In this document: one piece after another, positions 45,829 to 57,073 of the stretch
How positions within the stretch are numbered: position 1 is the stretch's first letter
Layout of the letters: the number at the start of each line of letters is the position of its first letter
Origin: Pseudocercospora fijiensis CIRAD86
Taxonomy: Eukaryota; Ascomycota; Dothideomycetes; Mycosphaerellales; Mycosphaerellaceae
Length of the DNA: 64,000 nt
Direction: 5' to 3'
NCBI RefSeq assembly: GCF_000340215.1
Contig: NW_006921535.1
Location: 4,705,528 to 4,769,527 of the forward strand
Translations under genes and position numbers: made by a program
Notes under the pieces: model-generated
What the model was told of the DNA's origin: nothing
Databases searched by the model: none
The model's input: only the letters and a program-made list of their open reading frames with translations

Positions 45829-46776
45829 ACTTCTTTTCCGATCGCGACGATCCTATCGATCCTAGCGATTACGAGCGATCCCGAGCGATCCCGAGCGATC
45901 CTAAGCTATCCTAGAACGATAAATAGGTAACTTATAAAAGTTAGACTTTTGCCTAATACCATACTAAAAATAAAACATTTTTGTTATATATTACTAAGCC
46001 GTAAACCTTCTAGATAAAAAGATATAAAGGAAAGAAAATCGCTTTTCTAGACATTTTGCTTCTAATTTATCTTTTTTCCTAGTAGGTTTATAGCTTAGTA
46101 ATATAGTAGAAAGGTACTCTATTTTTAGTATATTATTATAAAAAAATATAAAATTTATGAATTTTCTATAAAACTAAAGCTAGGGAATAGAAATAAGCAA
46201 TATAGTATTTTAGCTTTTCTAAGTTATACTTTACTATTTTTAGAAATCTAAAAAATAGAACTTAAAGTTCTATATACTAATAAGAGTATTATAAGTTTTT
46301 AAGTCTTAATACCTAGTAGTTATCCTAGAATCTAGAAAAGAATCTCGAGTGTTTTAAGTATACTTTTTTTCGAAGTTCTGCTTATTAAGCGTCGGCTTTT
46401 GAAAGAAACCTTAACGAAATATCGGCTGTATTTAACGAAACCTTAACGAAAAAAATTTATTTATAAAAAAAACCTACTAAACCGCTAAATTTAACCTATA
46501 TAAGTACGCGATACCCCTAAATACCTCGTAGTAGTAGTAGTAGTCGGGCTCTAACTTGTCCCGCGTCCTTTACGTTCCTCGGCCTCGAATCTCGGGACGG
46601 CCCGTCCCGAAATTTCGATCGCGAGGATCCTATCGATAGGATCGCAACCCTACGATCCCGAGCGATCCTATCCGATAAGATCTTTAACGTACGATTCCGA
46701 GGATCCTAAGGATCCTAAGGATCCTAAGCGATCCTATCGATAGGATCGTCGCGATCGGAAAAAAGTTTTCGTAACG
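45829..46776. mobile_element. Non-autonomous terminal-inverted-repeat element, copy 1 (948 bp)
   Basis: Ends are inverted repeats: TGTTACGAAAACTTCTTTTC on the left and GAAAAAAGTTTTCGTAACG on the right, continuing into CGATCGCGACGATCC. Subterminal arrays of a GATCCTAAGC-like 10-bp unit lie inside both ends. Near the right side are nested palindromes, including TCGGGACGG/CCGTCCCGA around 46592-46610 and GGATCC blocks. A second copy is at 53145-54137. No ORF. The target duplication is uncertain here (TT/TT). Confidence 0.8.
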
Positions 46777-46784
46777 TTATTTCG

Positions 46785-47330
46785 TATATAGAAAAGCTTA
46801 TAGATAATACTATAAATATCCTTCCTACTAGAATATCTATCCTACCTAGTACTATCTCGAATATAGATATTCTAGCCTTTTAGAATCTAATCGAGTACTT
46901 TAAAATCCTTATCTATAATCGTTATACGCTTCGCGTAGATAGCTATAAGGTTAACCGCTAAAATAGTATTAGTATAGTCCGAAAAGAGGTAGAAGAGAAA
47001 TATATATTCGAAGATACGAACTAGGTAGGCTTCTATAGCCTCTTAAAGGGCGCCTGTTGCGGAGGCTTAGAAGCGAAGGTCCGTTCTATAATCCTAAGCA
47101 ATTTCGCGAACAAGTCGTTAGAAAGGAGCTTTACGGATTAGGAGATTAGAACTCTTCTAATACTTCCGAATCTTACGGAGGGCTACGGCTAAAGAAGGAT
47201 TATTAAAAAGATAGTAAGAATACCGGCTACGCTACCGGCTACGCTACCGGCTATAAATAGGACTTACTTCCTAGGCGCTATCGACGCTTCGTACGATTAT
47301 TACTACTAGTAGTAGAAGCGCTAGTCGTCG
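46785..47330 (+). pseudogene. Degenerate ORF fragment, related to 54745-55050
   Basis: A plus-strand frame of about 180 codons (LIEYFKILIYNRYTLRVDSY, FYSLLKGACCGGLEAKV, LSNFANKSLERSFTD). A weakly similar string (SDESLEGSLKD preceded by RSFLKS) is encoded at 54745-55050, also next to TAGCCGG arrays. The frame runs through the array at 47221-47254 as Pro-Ala-Thr-Leu repeats. Function unknown. Confidence 0.45.
47221..47254. repeat. CCGGCTACG array, right arm of an inverted pair
   Basis: Three units of TACCGGCTACGC, the reverse complement of 45648-45685. Confidence 0.65.
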
Positions 47331-47575
47331 TTTTACGTAAAGCCTTACCCGCCGTTGTCTTACGCGGAGCCTTACTCGCGACGCCCTTTCTAGTACCGGA
47401 TTAAGCGGTAGTAGTAGTAGCCTTCTTACGTTAATATACTATACTCGTTCTACTATTTCCGGTCTTATTACGACCCGTAGAAGTAGTAGGTCCCTTCTTA
47501 CGAGGCGTCGTAACTTAGTTAAGTAGACTCGGTATTATAAAAGTCGTCGAAGTAAGGAAAAAAGTACGTTACGAA
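47268..47575 (-). pseudogene. Basic Lys/Arg/Thr/Ala-rich C-terminal fragment
   Basis: A minus-strand frame of about 100 codons ending near RTKRR. It contains VASKAPRKTTAGKALRKTTT and TTPRKKGPTTSTGRNKTG, with two RIP-type stops between. The composition is like histone tails or the basic tails of DNA-binding proteins; composition alone cannot prove homology. It overlaps the 3' end of the plus-strand fragment before it. Confidence 0.4.
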
Positions 47576-47833
47576 GGTATACGAAAGCGCGCGCGGAGCG
47601 AGGGTATTACGGAAATAGTAGATATAGAGCGTAGAGGTATAGGTATCGATACGAAGGTTAAATATAGCGAGAGAGGTAGTATCGCGGTATCGCTAGGCAA
47701 TAGAGTAAGCGTCGCGTAAGCCTATATTATAGTAACGTTAGAGTAAGGAAAGAAGGTAGGTACGGCTAAAAAAGGCAGGTACGGCTAAAAAAGGCAGGTA
47801 CGGCAAACTTTGAAATATAGCCGGTATATATAG
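47576..47833. repeat. Flank with a 19-bp tandem repeat
   Basis: TACGGCTAAAAAAGGCAGG occurs at 47761-47779 and 47780-47798 with a partial third copy to 47804. Otherwise no gene seen. The segment ends at the LINE target duplication. Confidence 0.6.
47818..47833. other. Target duplication at the LINE 3' end
   Basis: TAGCCGGTATATATAG here and at 52713-52728, a 16-bp perfect match. Confidence 0.85.
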
Positions 47834-47851
47834 ATAGATAGATAGATAGAT
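47832..47851 (-). repeat. LINE 3' tail of tetranucleotide repeats
   Basis: About five GATA units on the plus strand, i.e. TATC on the coding strand, at the junction with the target duplication. Confidence 0.75.
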
Positions 47852-47999
47852 ATTTCATTTGCCTGTTATAGTGCCTTTCGGCCTATGTAGGTCTGTTTCT
47901 ATGTATTGTTTTAGGTAGGAAACTAACTTAGTTAGTAAAAACCTCCCTCCTGTCCTATTTATAAGTATTAATCTTCCTCGTTTCCTTGTTTTCCTTCCT

Positions 48000-50900
48000 C
48001 TAGGGTGTACTAGTATTATAGTTGTTACCCTCTAACTACCTTGCCTACTGCCTTACCCTTCTTTCCCCCTCTTCTTCCCTCCTTCTTATCTACTCCTTAG
48101 TTTCCCTTACTAGTACGAATTGTTATATAAATCCCTATTTAATAATCTACTTTACTATCCTCTTTAGGTCTTCTTTACTCTAAATTAGCTTATTGTATTC
48201 CCTTTCTATTGCTTTTAGTCTCTAATTACTTCTGCCTTCTAACTATTAAGGGCAGACTAGCAGCATATACTTAGGGTTCTAAGATTAGTAGCTATATTAG
48301 TAAGCCCTGCTTTCAATTCCTAGGACGTTTCTTCTAAATAGGTAAGATCTAAGCCTAATATATTTAGATCTAATTTAGATAGCTAGGCTTACCTCGGCCC
48401 TGTTTAGGTCCTTGTAGAGCTAGTAGTTGTGTTAACTAAATTTGATTAGTGCCTTTAGGGTTCCTAGTCTAACTTATATTTTGTTCTATTCCTGCTCCTA
48501 TAGGTATCTAGCAATTAATTCTACTAGGCTTTGTTTCTCTCCCTTTAGCTTGTCTTCCTTTAGCCTTATATTTAGTCTCTAAAGCTCTTTCTCTAGCATT
48601 TCTCTTATTAAGACTCTATATTGCTCTAGGTCTTTGACTTTCTAGGGAGTTATTTGTAGTCTGTCTCGCCTCCTAGTTCTAATATACTAGGCTTTTATCT
48701 TGTCTAGTGCCTTTTGGATAGTCTGTTAGGCTAGGTATTCTATTGTCTTTGCTATATATTAGTGTCTTAGTCCCTTAAAGTATTGTTTAACTAGTAGGAT
48801 CCCTAATTCCATTTCTACTACCCTTATTAGTATAGTTTTATATACTCCTAGGATTTTCTTTAGGCTTTGGGTTTAGGACCTGCTAACTAGTTACTCAATC
48901 CTCTTTAGTGTTTTCTCCTAGGCTGTCTATATCTATGCTCTATATAGTATTGCTAGCTTGACAATTGCTTTGTATATAACTTTAGCTTTCTCGAATATAG
49001 CCCCCTATATAGAGGCTGTAAGCCTATTAATAGATTGTATATTAGCATCTGCCCTCTGCTTTGCCTTCTTTACTTATAGTCCCTAATTCAGTTTTGGATC
49101 TAGCTAGATCCCTAGTACCCTAAGCTCTGTTAATAGTTAGGTTTCAAAGCCTTAGATAGTAATTAATTGCTTTATATTGTAGGTTAATTTAGCCTTACTA
49201 AAGTGGATAAGCTAGTACTTTTCTAGGGCGAATTTTGCTCTATACCTCCTTGCCTATTTTTTATACTCCTAGTGCTTCTCTTCTAGGATCTTGTAGTTGG
49301 TTTCTATTGTCTTAGACTAGGCTAGGATGTTTGTATTATCTATAAACCCTAATGCTAATGTATTTTTTGATTCTAGGAGTAGGAGTAGGTCTGCTATAAA
49401 GATAAGGAAGAGGATTAGGGAGAGTATTAATCCTTAGGGGATTCCCTTTTTAGTTAGCATTAGGTCTAACTTGAATTTGCCTAGAATAAGCTATATTGAT
49501 CTTTCCTATAGGAAGGACTAGATAAATTGGACTATCTAGTTTAGTATAGCTTTCTATTTAAGTATATATAGGAGCCTTTTATAAGAGATATTATTAAAGG
49601 CTCCTAAGATATTAAGGGAGAGGAGGGTTACTACCTGGTTTTGACTATAGTGCTAGATATACTTGATCTGTTCTATAATTAGTTCTATAGCTATTAGTAT
49701 TGACCTCTTCTTTCTTCCTCCTATCTAGCCTTTAGGAAGGATGTTCCTTTCCTCGGTAAAGGTTGTTAGCCTTTTAGCGACAATTTTTTCTAGTACCTTG
49801 CCTATTGTATTAAGTAGGGCTATTAGTCTATAGGCCTTAAGCTGTATATAGTCTTCCTTCTAGGGCTTCCTTAGTACTACTGTTAGGGACTTCCTAAATA
49901 GTCTTAGGTAGTGTCCTAGTACTAGGCTTTGTAAAAAGATATTAGCTAGTGCCGGGGCTAGCCCCTTCCTATATACTTTTAGAAGTTTGTTATAGATCTT
50001 GTCTTCTCTTAGTGCCTTATTGCCTGGAATTTTCTTTAGGATCCTTTTAATAGTTTCGGGTTTGACCTAGGTATCTCTTAGTGTGCCTAGTAGTAGAGTC
50101 TCTTGTTCTTCCTCCTTTATATTTAATAGGTCTGCTTATACTTTTCTATAGAAGAAGTGTTAGCCTAGGGCTCTTACTTTCCCTTCTATTATAGTCTGTA
50201 TTTGTCCTTATTAGTCTATAATGTCCGGGAATTGTAGTAGTATATCCTTATCCTATTTAGGTCTCCTTACCTATTTAGCTATCCTCTATATCTCCTCTAG
50301 TTTCTTTATAATTATTCCTATTATAGATCTCTATTCTTGTATCTTATCTTTCTTAATCTAGATCTTCTTTTCCTAGTAGGCTTTGTTATAGTTGTCCTAT
50401 ACTTTCTAGATATAGGTTTGTATCTACTACCTCCTAGCCTTCCTTACTACTTTAACCTTCCTTATATACTTACTAGTCTAGTATAGTTGCTAGTATAGTA
50501 AATGTTTCTTTACTAGGGTATACTTTCTAGCTACCTGTTTTAGGATTCCTATTAGTTCTTCTACTGCCTTGTTAATGTCCTCTAGCCTTAGTAGGTGCTT
50601 TGTTAAGAGTTCCTCTAGTTTTAGGTCCCTTTCTAGTTCCTCCCTAATCCTGCCCTATTAGGCACCTTTCTAGTTAAGCTTCTCCTCTAGTTCCCTTTCC
50701 TAGTTAGTTTAGATATTTAGCTTAATCTGTACCAGGAAGTAGTCTAATAATTCTTCTAGTTCCTAGTTAACCCTATATCTTGTAATCCTATTCCTAATCT
50801 AATATAATATAAAGTATAGGTCTAGTATGCTACTACTTCCTCTTGCCTCCTAAGTAATCATTCCCTTTAGGGTAACAATTTCTATTCCTTCCCTCTCTAA

Positions 50901-51405
50901 TATATTAATTAGTCTTCCTACTAGGAAGTAGTAAGCTAGGGTAAAGTCTAAGCCCTAGAGGGGGTAGTAGAGGTTGAAATCCCTAAGTAGGATTTAGTAG
51001 GTGTTCCCCTAGATAACTCTAGGTAGTCTTTCTAGGGTTTTTAGTTAGGTACTGCTTCTTAAGTCTAGTAGTAGGTTATATATACAGTAGACTTAGAGTA
51101 TACCTTAGGATGTCTCTACTTAAACTAATATTAGGTCCCTATCCTCCTATAGTATAGCCTACTAGGTTTCTATATCTATCTCTTTACTAATATAGATATA
51201 TGTTCTTAGGGCTCCCTAGTTATAGATAATTGGGTAGTATCTTAGGTCTTTAACTGTTACTAGTCTCTTTGTATATAGGTTGAGCTAGGGCTCTTAGATT
51301 GCAATAATGTAACATTCTTTTAGGTTTAGTGCTTAAAGGAAGCTCCTCTATACCTTGTCTTTGCTCTTATTAATATTGTACTATATAATGTTTAGTAATA
51401 TTGTA
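48000..51405 (-). pseudogene. LINE ORF2 (endonuclease-reverse transcriptase), copy 1
   Basis: N-terminal apurinic-type endonuclease near 51400-50750: IITI-EP near its start and a RDFNLYYPL block near 50960, where GDFN-HHP is usual. Reverse transcriptase near 50300-49100. The catalytic box reads FIDNTN near 49340 where FIDDTN is usual (D to N, a TpG-to-TpA change), followed by YKILEEKHWEYKKW-like sequence typical of fungal LINE RTs. C-terminal thumb and tail to about 48000. No RNase H domain was made out. Stops are TAG/TAA of RIP type, and the ones compared are also in copy 2. Confidence 0.8.
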
Positions 51406-51419
51406 ATGTTTATTAGGTT

Positions 51420-52702
51420 TTATCTATATTATTTCCCTATAAGTTTTCCTTTAGTCTTCCCTTACTTTAGACTAATATTTAACTAAGCTTTGTCTGCCCT
51501 ACTTCCTTTCCTACAATATTAAGGTATTTTAGTCTCCCTAGTTGCTAGTAACTCTCTTGTGCTAGTAAGGCCCTAAATGTAAACCTATTATCTTGTCTAG
51601 ACCTCTTTTGTAGCACTTAGCTAGGTTGCTTCTATACCTAGCTGCCCTAGCTTGTTATATATCTTTTTAGTGTATTAATTCTAGCTTCCTTTGCCTTCCT
51701 AGCTGCCTATATTCTTACTAGGTATTCCTTCGCCTAAAAGGGGTATCTTTTAGTACAGTATATATATCTTGCTTCTCTCTTATATACTTTGTATTCTTTA
51801 ACCTAGTAATCCCCTATATAATAGGAGTAGGTATTAGTTGTCTTTGTATACTTCGCTACTAAGTGTCTATAGTATTGATATTTGAAGCACTGTATTATCC
51901 TATAGTTGCTTCTATATATCTCTATTTCTAATCTTTTAAAGTCCTAGAACAACCCCTAGTCTAGTACTATATTAGCTTGCTCTACACTCCCTACCTAGAT
52001 AATTAGGGAAGACTGCTTCTTAGTCTCTTCGATTTTCCTTTTAATCTATACTACTTTTGTAATCTTTAGGCCTAGGTATATAGCTTAGTTTTGTCTCTAT
52101 AGGCTCTTAATATCCTATTCTTCCTTAAAGCTTCTTATTATGCTATAGGCTATAATTATAAATTGCTATTAGGAGACCTTTGCTGTTTTCCCTATCTTAG
52201 TTGTCTATTCTTTTTATGTTTCTAGCTTCTTTTTGTCCTGCTCTTATACTATAAATAGCTTAATTACTCCTTTACCTTCGTTCCTAGCCCTAATTACCTC
52301 TTTAACTGTAATTCTTTCTACAATCTCTTTCCCTATAAGTCCTTAGATTTCCTTTTGCTTCTATAGGTCCGTAATGTAGACTCTAACTACTGTCCTCGGG
52401 GGTTTTAGCGCCTCCTAACTAGCTACTACTGCCTAGGTGCGGTAGTTTAGGCTTGTCTCCTATTGTTTCTTCGTAATCTTTACTACGACTGTATTAGCTA
52501 CCTTTGTAATTACGTAGCTTGCCTAGTTGTAGATTGCTTTTAGTCCTCTAAGGAGTTCTAAGATTATTATCCTATATGCCCTCTTAGGGGTTCTTCTATC
52601 TTCCGCCTTTAGCACCTCCTCTGCCCTAGTATATAGTGCTTTCTATTCGTCCTCCCTTCCTTCTTAACTGTCTTCCCTTCGTCTCTAATTGTTCGCTACC
52701 AT
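51420..52702 (-). pseudogene. LINE ORF1 (nucleic-acid-binding protein), copy 1
   Basis: Starts at ATG 52702-52700 (MVANN), about 10 bp inside the element's 5' end. The N-terminal half is charged and probably helical. Near 51980-51830 there are zinc-knuckle remnants (QCFKYQYYRHLAAKY and YCTKRHPSWAKECP-like), several Cys/His now Tyr. ORF1 proteins of this LINE type bind the element's RNA and accompany ORF2. Confidence 0.75.
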
Positions 52703-52712
52703 TTTTCTCCCT

Positions 52713-53144
52713 TAGCCGGTATATATAGCCGGTATAGTAATAGGCGAAAGCCTCCTTTTAATAAATAGCCGGCGTAATAATAGTATCCTACTATAGTATA
52801 GATATTCTTTAGTAATGCCCTTACTAGCTATAGTAATCTTATAAGTAACCTAGGCCTATTGCTAGGAAATATAAGAAATATTAGGTAGGCTATACTAAAT
52901 AAGCTAGTTATTTAGTAGGAAAAGGCCTACTACTGTCTCTATATACCGGCTACGAGTGCCGGCTGTCGCTCTAAATTCAACTCCGCCCTATCTCGGAGGC
53001 TAAGGTACCGAGCGGAAACCCTATAGCTTATATTTACTCGGTTATCGCGGAGCGCTTATAGGTAAGGTATTAGAAAAGAGTATAAAAAGTACGAGAAGAG
53101 TATCCTAGGATATAGGTCGTAAGTAAATAAGAGTAGTACGCCTA
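52713..53144. other. Flank between LINE and the inverted-repeat element, with TAGCCGG motifs
   Basis: Begins with the second copy of the LINE target duplication (52713-52728), directly followed by another GCCGGTATAG. Further units are AATAGCCGGCG near 52784 and, inverted, ATACCGGCTACGAGTGCCGGC at 52943-52963. No gene recognised. Confidence 0.5.
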
Positions 53145-54137
53145 CGTTACGAAAACTTCTTTTCCGATCGCGACGATCCTATCGATCCTAGCGATCGCGA
53201 GCGATCGCGAGCGATCCTAAGCGATCCTAAGCGATCCCGAGCGATCCCGAGCGATCCTAGAACGATAAATAGGTAACTTATAAAAGTTAGACTTTTACCT
53301 AATACTATACTAAAAATAAAACATTTTTGTCATATATTACTAAGCCGTAAACCTTCTAGATAAAAAGATATAAAGGAAAGAAAATCGCTTTTTTAGACAT
53401 TTTGCTTCTAATTTATCTTTTTTTCTACTAGGGTTATAGCTTAGTAATATAGTAGAAAGGTACTCTATTTTTAGTATATTGTTATAAAAAAATATAAAAT
53501 TTATAGATTTTCTACGAAACTAAAGCTAGGGAAGAGAAATAAGCAATATAGTATTTTAGCTTTTCTAAGTTATACTTTACTATTTTTAGAAATCTAAAAA
53601 ATAGAACTTAAAGTTCTATATACTAATAAGAGTATTATAAATTTTTAAGTTATAATACCTAGTAGTTATCTTAGAATCTAGAAAAGAATCTCGAGTGTTT
53701 CGAGTGTACTTTTTTTCAAAGTTCTGCTTATTAAGCGTCGGCTTTTAAAAGAAACCTTAACGAAATATCGGCTGCATTTAACGAAACCTCAACGAAAAAA
53801 ATTTATTTATAAAAAAAACCTACGAAACCGCTAAATTTGACCTATATAAGTGCGCAATACCCCGAAATACCTCGTAGTAGTAGATATATATAGAGTAGCA
53901 GTACTTGTCCTACGTCCTTTGCGTTCCTTGCCCTCGAATTTCGGGACGGGCCGTCCCGAAATTCGCGATCGCGAGGATCCTGTCGGACAGGATCGCGAGT
54001 AGTCGGAATTTCCTAATCGCGGCGATCCTGTTAGACAAGATCTTTAACGTGCGATCCTAAGGATCCTAAGGATCCTAAGGATCCTAAGCGATCCTGTCGA
54101 CAGGATCGTCGCGATCGGTAAAAAAGTTTTCGTAACG
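53145..54137. mobile_element. Non-autonomous terminal-inverted-repeat element, copy 2 (993 bp)
   Basis: Same element as 45829-46776. Ends CGTTACGAAAACTTC and GTTTTCGTAACG, flanked by TA on both sides (53143-53144 and 54138-54139). The palindrome at 53937-53963 has 13-bp arms (AATTTCGGGACGG and its complement) around one base. The two copies differ mainly by transitions. A TA duplication fits Tc1/mariner-like mobilisation, but copy 1 does not clearly confirm it. Confidence 0.8.
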
Positions 54138-54149
54138 TAGTTATTTATA

Positions 54150-54625
54150 TAGTACGTTACTCTATACGACTAAGAGCCTATATTATCTCGTACTTCGCTT
54201 ATAAGACCTCGACTCTACTAATATACTATTAATCTCCTACTTAGTCGCTGTCTTAATTCTTCTTCGAGTTGCTAGACTTAGTACGTATCTATAGCTATAT
54301 AATAGCGCTACGTATTATAGAGAAAATCTCGTTAAAGTTTCTCTCTTAGAGGCTTACTATCTGCCTCGTAGTATAGAGGATTAAAGTGCTAATGCTAAAG
54401 AATCTCCTTATAGTTAGGATACTAGGGCTCCTTAGTACCTTTGTATTTTAGGTCTAAATAGAGACGTATTATAAACGTTCTATCGCCCTTTCGCTTACTA
54501 CCCGCTAGGTCGCGATATACGAAGAAACTAATCTAAATATAGCTCGTCTCTATAATAGCCGGGTAAATATAGAGCGCTAGGTTTCTACTTTGTACCTTAG
54601 ATTTAGTAACGGCGTAGAGATAAAA
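54150..54625 (-). pseudogene. Fragment resembling a DUF3435-type tyrosine recombinase
   Basis: A minus-strand frame (YPAIIETSYI-ISFFVYRDL, GSKRKGDRTFIIRLYLDLKY, HFNPLYYEADSKPLREKL). The order 'P-A-I-I-E-T-S...Y-R-D' followed by a hydrophobic strand and a Lys-Gly turn recalls DUF3435/Crypton-like recombinases of fungi. No catalytic Arg/Tyr set could be identified. It is cut by the TAGCCGG-bounded insert starting at 54633. The call is tentative. Confidence 0.25.
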
Positions 54626-54632
54626 TTAGAAA

Positions 54633-55668
54633 TATAGCCGGCACCTATAGCCGGTAAAAGGATGCGAAAATAGGCCTCCTCCTAGGTTAATCTAACGACT
54701 AAATACAATTTCTAACTAATCCGCTATAAACCGACGCCGAATTTTAGCTAGAAGCTATATATCTTTATTTTAAAGAGTAACCTACTTCGTATAGATAGCA
54801 AGTAGGTTTAAAAGCTTAAGCTTAGTTACGAGAAATGCCTCCGTAGCTTCTTAAAGAGCACTAATCGCCTTAGCCGTAAATCGTATACTCGACCGAAAAT
54901 CTAATATAATTTCTCGGACGAGTCGCTAGAAGGGAGTCTTAAGGATTAAAAGCTCGGTCCCTCTATTATTTTAGAAAAGCCGGATCTAGCGAAGGGTAAT
55001 AGTACCTAGTTTAAAGCGCCGCTTCTTTATTATCGAGTCCTACCTTATTCCCTTTTTTTTAATAGAAAAATAACTTTTCTTCGTAATAGCCTTCGTCTAC
55101 CTACTCTTTTTAGCCTTCTCCTATCTACCTAAAGCCTTCTTGTTTTTCGGTACTATTTTCCGAGGAACCCCCTTCCTTCGTATATACTACGGAGAGTCTT
55201 ACTCTTCCGATATCTCGTTCTCGTTATAGTCTCTCTATACCTAGCTTGCTTTACCCTTACCTATTAGGCTCTAAAGATATTTATCTACGCGTTTAGGCGA
55301 CGAGGGTATATCGGTAGGACCTAAAAAATTAATAAGCCTATAATCGTAAGGAGATATTTATACTTCTTACCTTCTAGAATAAATAGTCTTCTATTAAACC
55401 GCCTTAGTAGGTTATCGTTAGATTTGTATAAAGGATAGTAGCTTAAGGAAGGGGAGGTAGCCGGCTTAGGAAGGCCCGAAGAGCCGAATCCTTAAGGTAT
55501 ATTTATCTTTAAGAATATAGGGAAAGGGAAGAAGGAGAGGAAGAGCGAATAGAGAATTAGAAATAGTCCGTAGGTAAGCGGGGTAGATTACTATAGCAAC
55601 TAGTCTATTAAGGTCCTAGGAATTCGGAATATATTAAAGATATATACCGGCTATATACGCCGGCTATA
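54633..55668. mobile_element. ~1.04 kb segment bounded by inverted TAGCCGG repeats
   Basis: The left end (54633-54656) reads TATAGCCGGCACCTATAGCC and the right end (55643-55668) is its near reverse complement (ATACCGGCTATATACGCCGG). Inside, a plus-strand degenerate frame at about 54745-55050 (RSFLKSTNRLSRKSYTRPK, SDESLEGSLKD) resembles the fragment at 46785-47240, which also sits between inverted arrays of this motif. This supports a small transposon family with these arrays as termini. From 55051 to 55640 nothing is recognised. Confidence 0.5.
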
Positions 55669-57047
55669 TTACCTTCTACGTAAACGCTTCGTCTCCTTAA
55701 AGCTACTCTAAGCCTATATACGTTTCTGCTTCTCGACCTAGTATCGCCTTCTACTTCCGCCCTCCTCCTCTTCGTTATCGCTAATTAGGGTTTCGCTTAG
55801 ACTAAATTTCGTATTCTCTTCGCGCTCCTAGGTTTCTTCGATCTTAAGGTTTTCTAATTCCTCGATTAAGTCCTTTAGTATAATCTTTAGTATCCTACCT
55901 TAGCGACTCTAGTAGAGGAGATAGTATCGAAATACTATAATAGATTCGAAGGTAGTAGGCGAGTATATTCGATTAAAGCGGCCTTAGTAACGAGCGATAC
56001 TAAAAGACCTCTTATAGCCTATATCTACGCTTAGTATAGCGAGGACGTTCCGAGTAACCGACGCTATCGTTAGAAACTTAGGCTCTAACCGCTACTATAT
56101 AGCGAGAATATCGTCTCCGAATTCGTCTAGAAGACCGGTAAGATCTAGAGATTATTAGCCCTCTTTCCGAGCCTATAGGTTTAGTACGTACCTACGCGCC
56201 GATAGAGATCGAACTCTTCTTTATTTACTTTAGTAGTTGCTTCCTCTTCTGCCTCTACTTTCTGCCTGCGAAATGGGTGTAATATCGGGGCCTTCTAAAC
56301 CTTCTTTTTCTTTATAGGAGCTATATTTAGACTAGTTTCTTTCCGACGCTCGTAGAATATCTTTTCTAGAATAGTCTAGTAATACTTAGGCTATTCCTCG
56401 TCCCCCTTCTATTCCGGCTTCTACTAGTGTATATCCTTTTCTACCGGGTTAAGTAAGTACGTAACGCTATAGATATCCCCGAACGACTAAAAGGTAGCAC
56501 TATAATATTTATATAACTTAGTACAGGAGGTATCTATAGCTTTCGTTATAGCTACTTTCTAGGGAACGCTCTTCTTAGCTAGCCTAGCTACGGTTTCGTC
56601 GAGCTCGTTAAAGAGCTAGTTATAGTACGTAAAGACAAGGTAGATTGTCGGTCCTTAGGTTCTTCTAATCGTAGTAGTAACCTTCGCGTAATGCTTACTA
56701 ATATTGACGAGATACTCTACTTAGCGCTATTCGGTAGCGGTAAGCGCGAGCTACTTAATACCCTTAGAACTCTAATAGATCTCGAGAGCAGTATATAAAG
56801 TATATCCCTTCGTAACTATATAGAAAGTCGAATCGAACTAGGTCTTAACGTCTTAGGTAAAACGGAGTAGGCGCTAAGGAGGCCGCTTTTGCTATCGCTT
56901 ATTCTATATGATATTCTAGGTATCGGTTTTAGAGCGCTCGATTAGGTTCTTTTAAATAGCCTCGAATCGGTTATATCTCTATAAGCTCGAGTTAGTATAT
57001 ATTACTAGACGACGAAGCTAGAGAAAAAGAGTTAGAATTGTGCTAGG

Positions 57048-57073
57048 TTACCGGCTATAGGTACCGGCTATAG
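57048..57073. repeat. CCGGCTATAG array, two units
   Basis: TTACCGGCTATAGG followed by TACCGGCTATAG, lying within the hAT pseudogene. Confidence 0.6.

Larger units (their letters stand above)
47834..52712 (-). mobile_element. LINE (non-LTR retrotransposon), nearly complete, copy 1
   Basis: 4,879 bp between 16-bp direct repeats. The 3' end on the minus strand is a tetranucleotide tail, (GATA)n on the plus strand at 47832-47851. ORF1 with zinc knuckles and ORF2 with an apurinic-like endonuclease and a reverse transcriptase are recognisable. It resembles the Tad/I-type LINEs of ascomycetes. Base composition differs from its surroundings: very few CpG, and on the coding strand CpA is kept more than TpG. 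Confidence 0.88.

Noticed and set aside
47832..47851. (GATA)n as a regulatory GATA-factor cluster
   Set aside because: Its position at the LINE 3' end next to the target duplication marks it as the element's tail.
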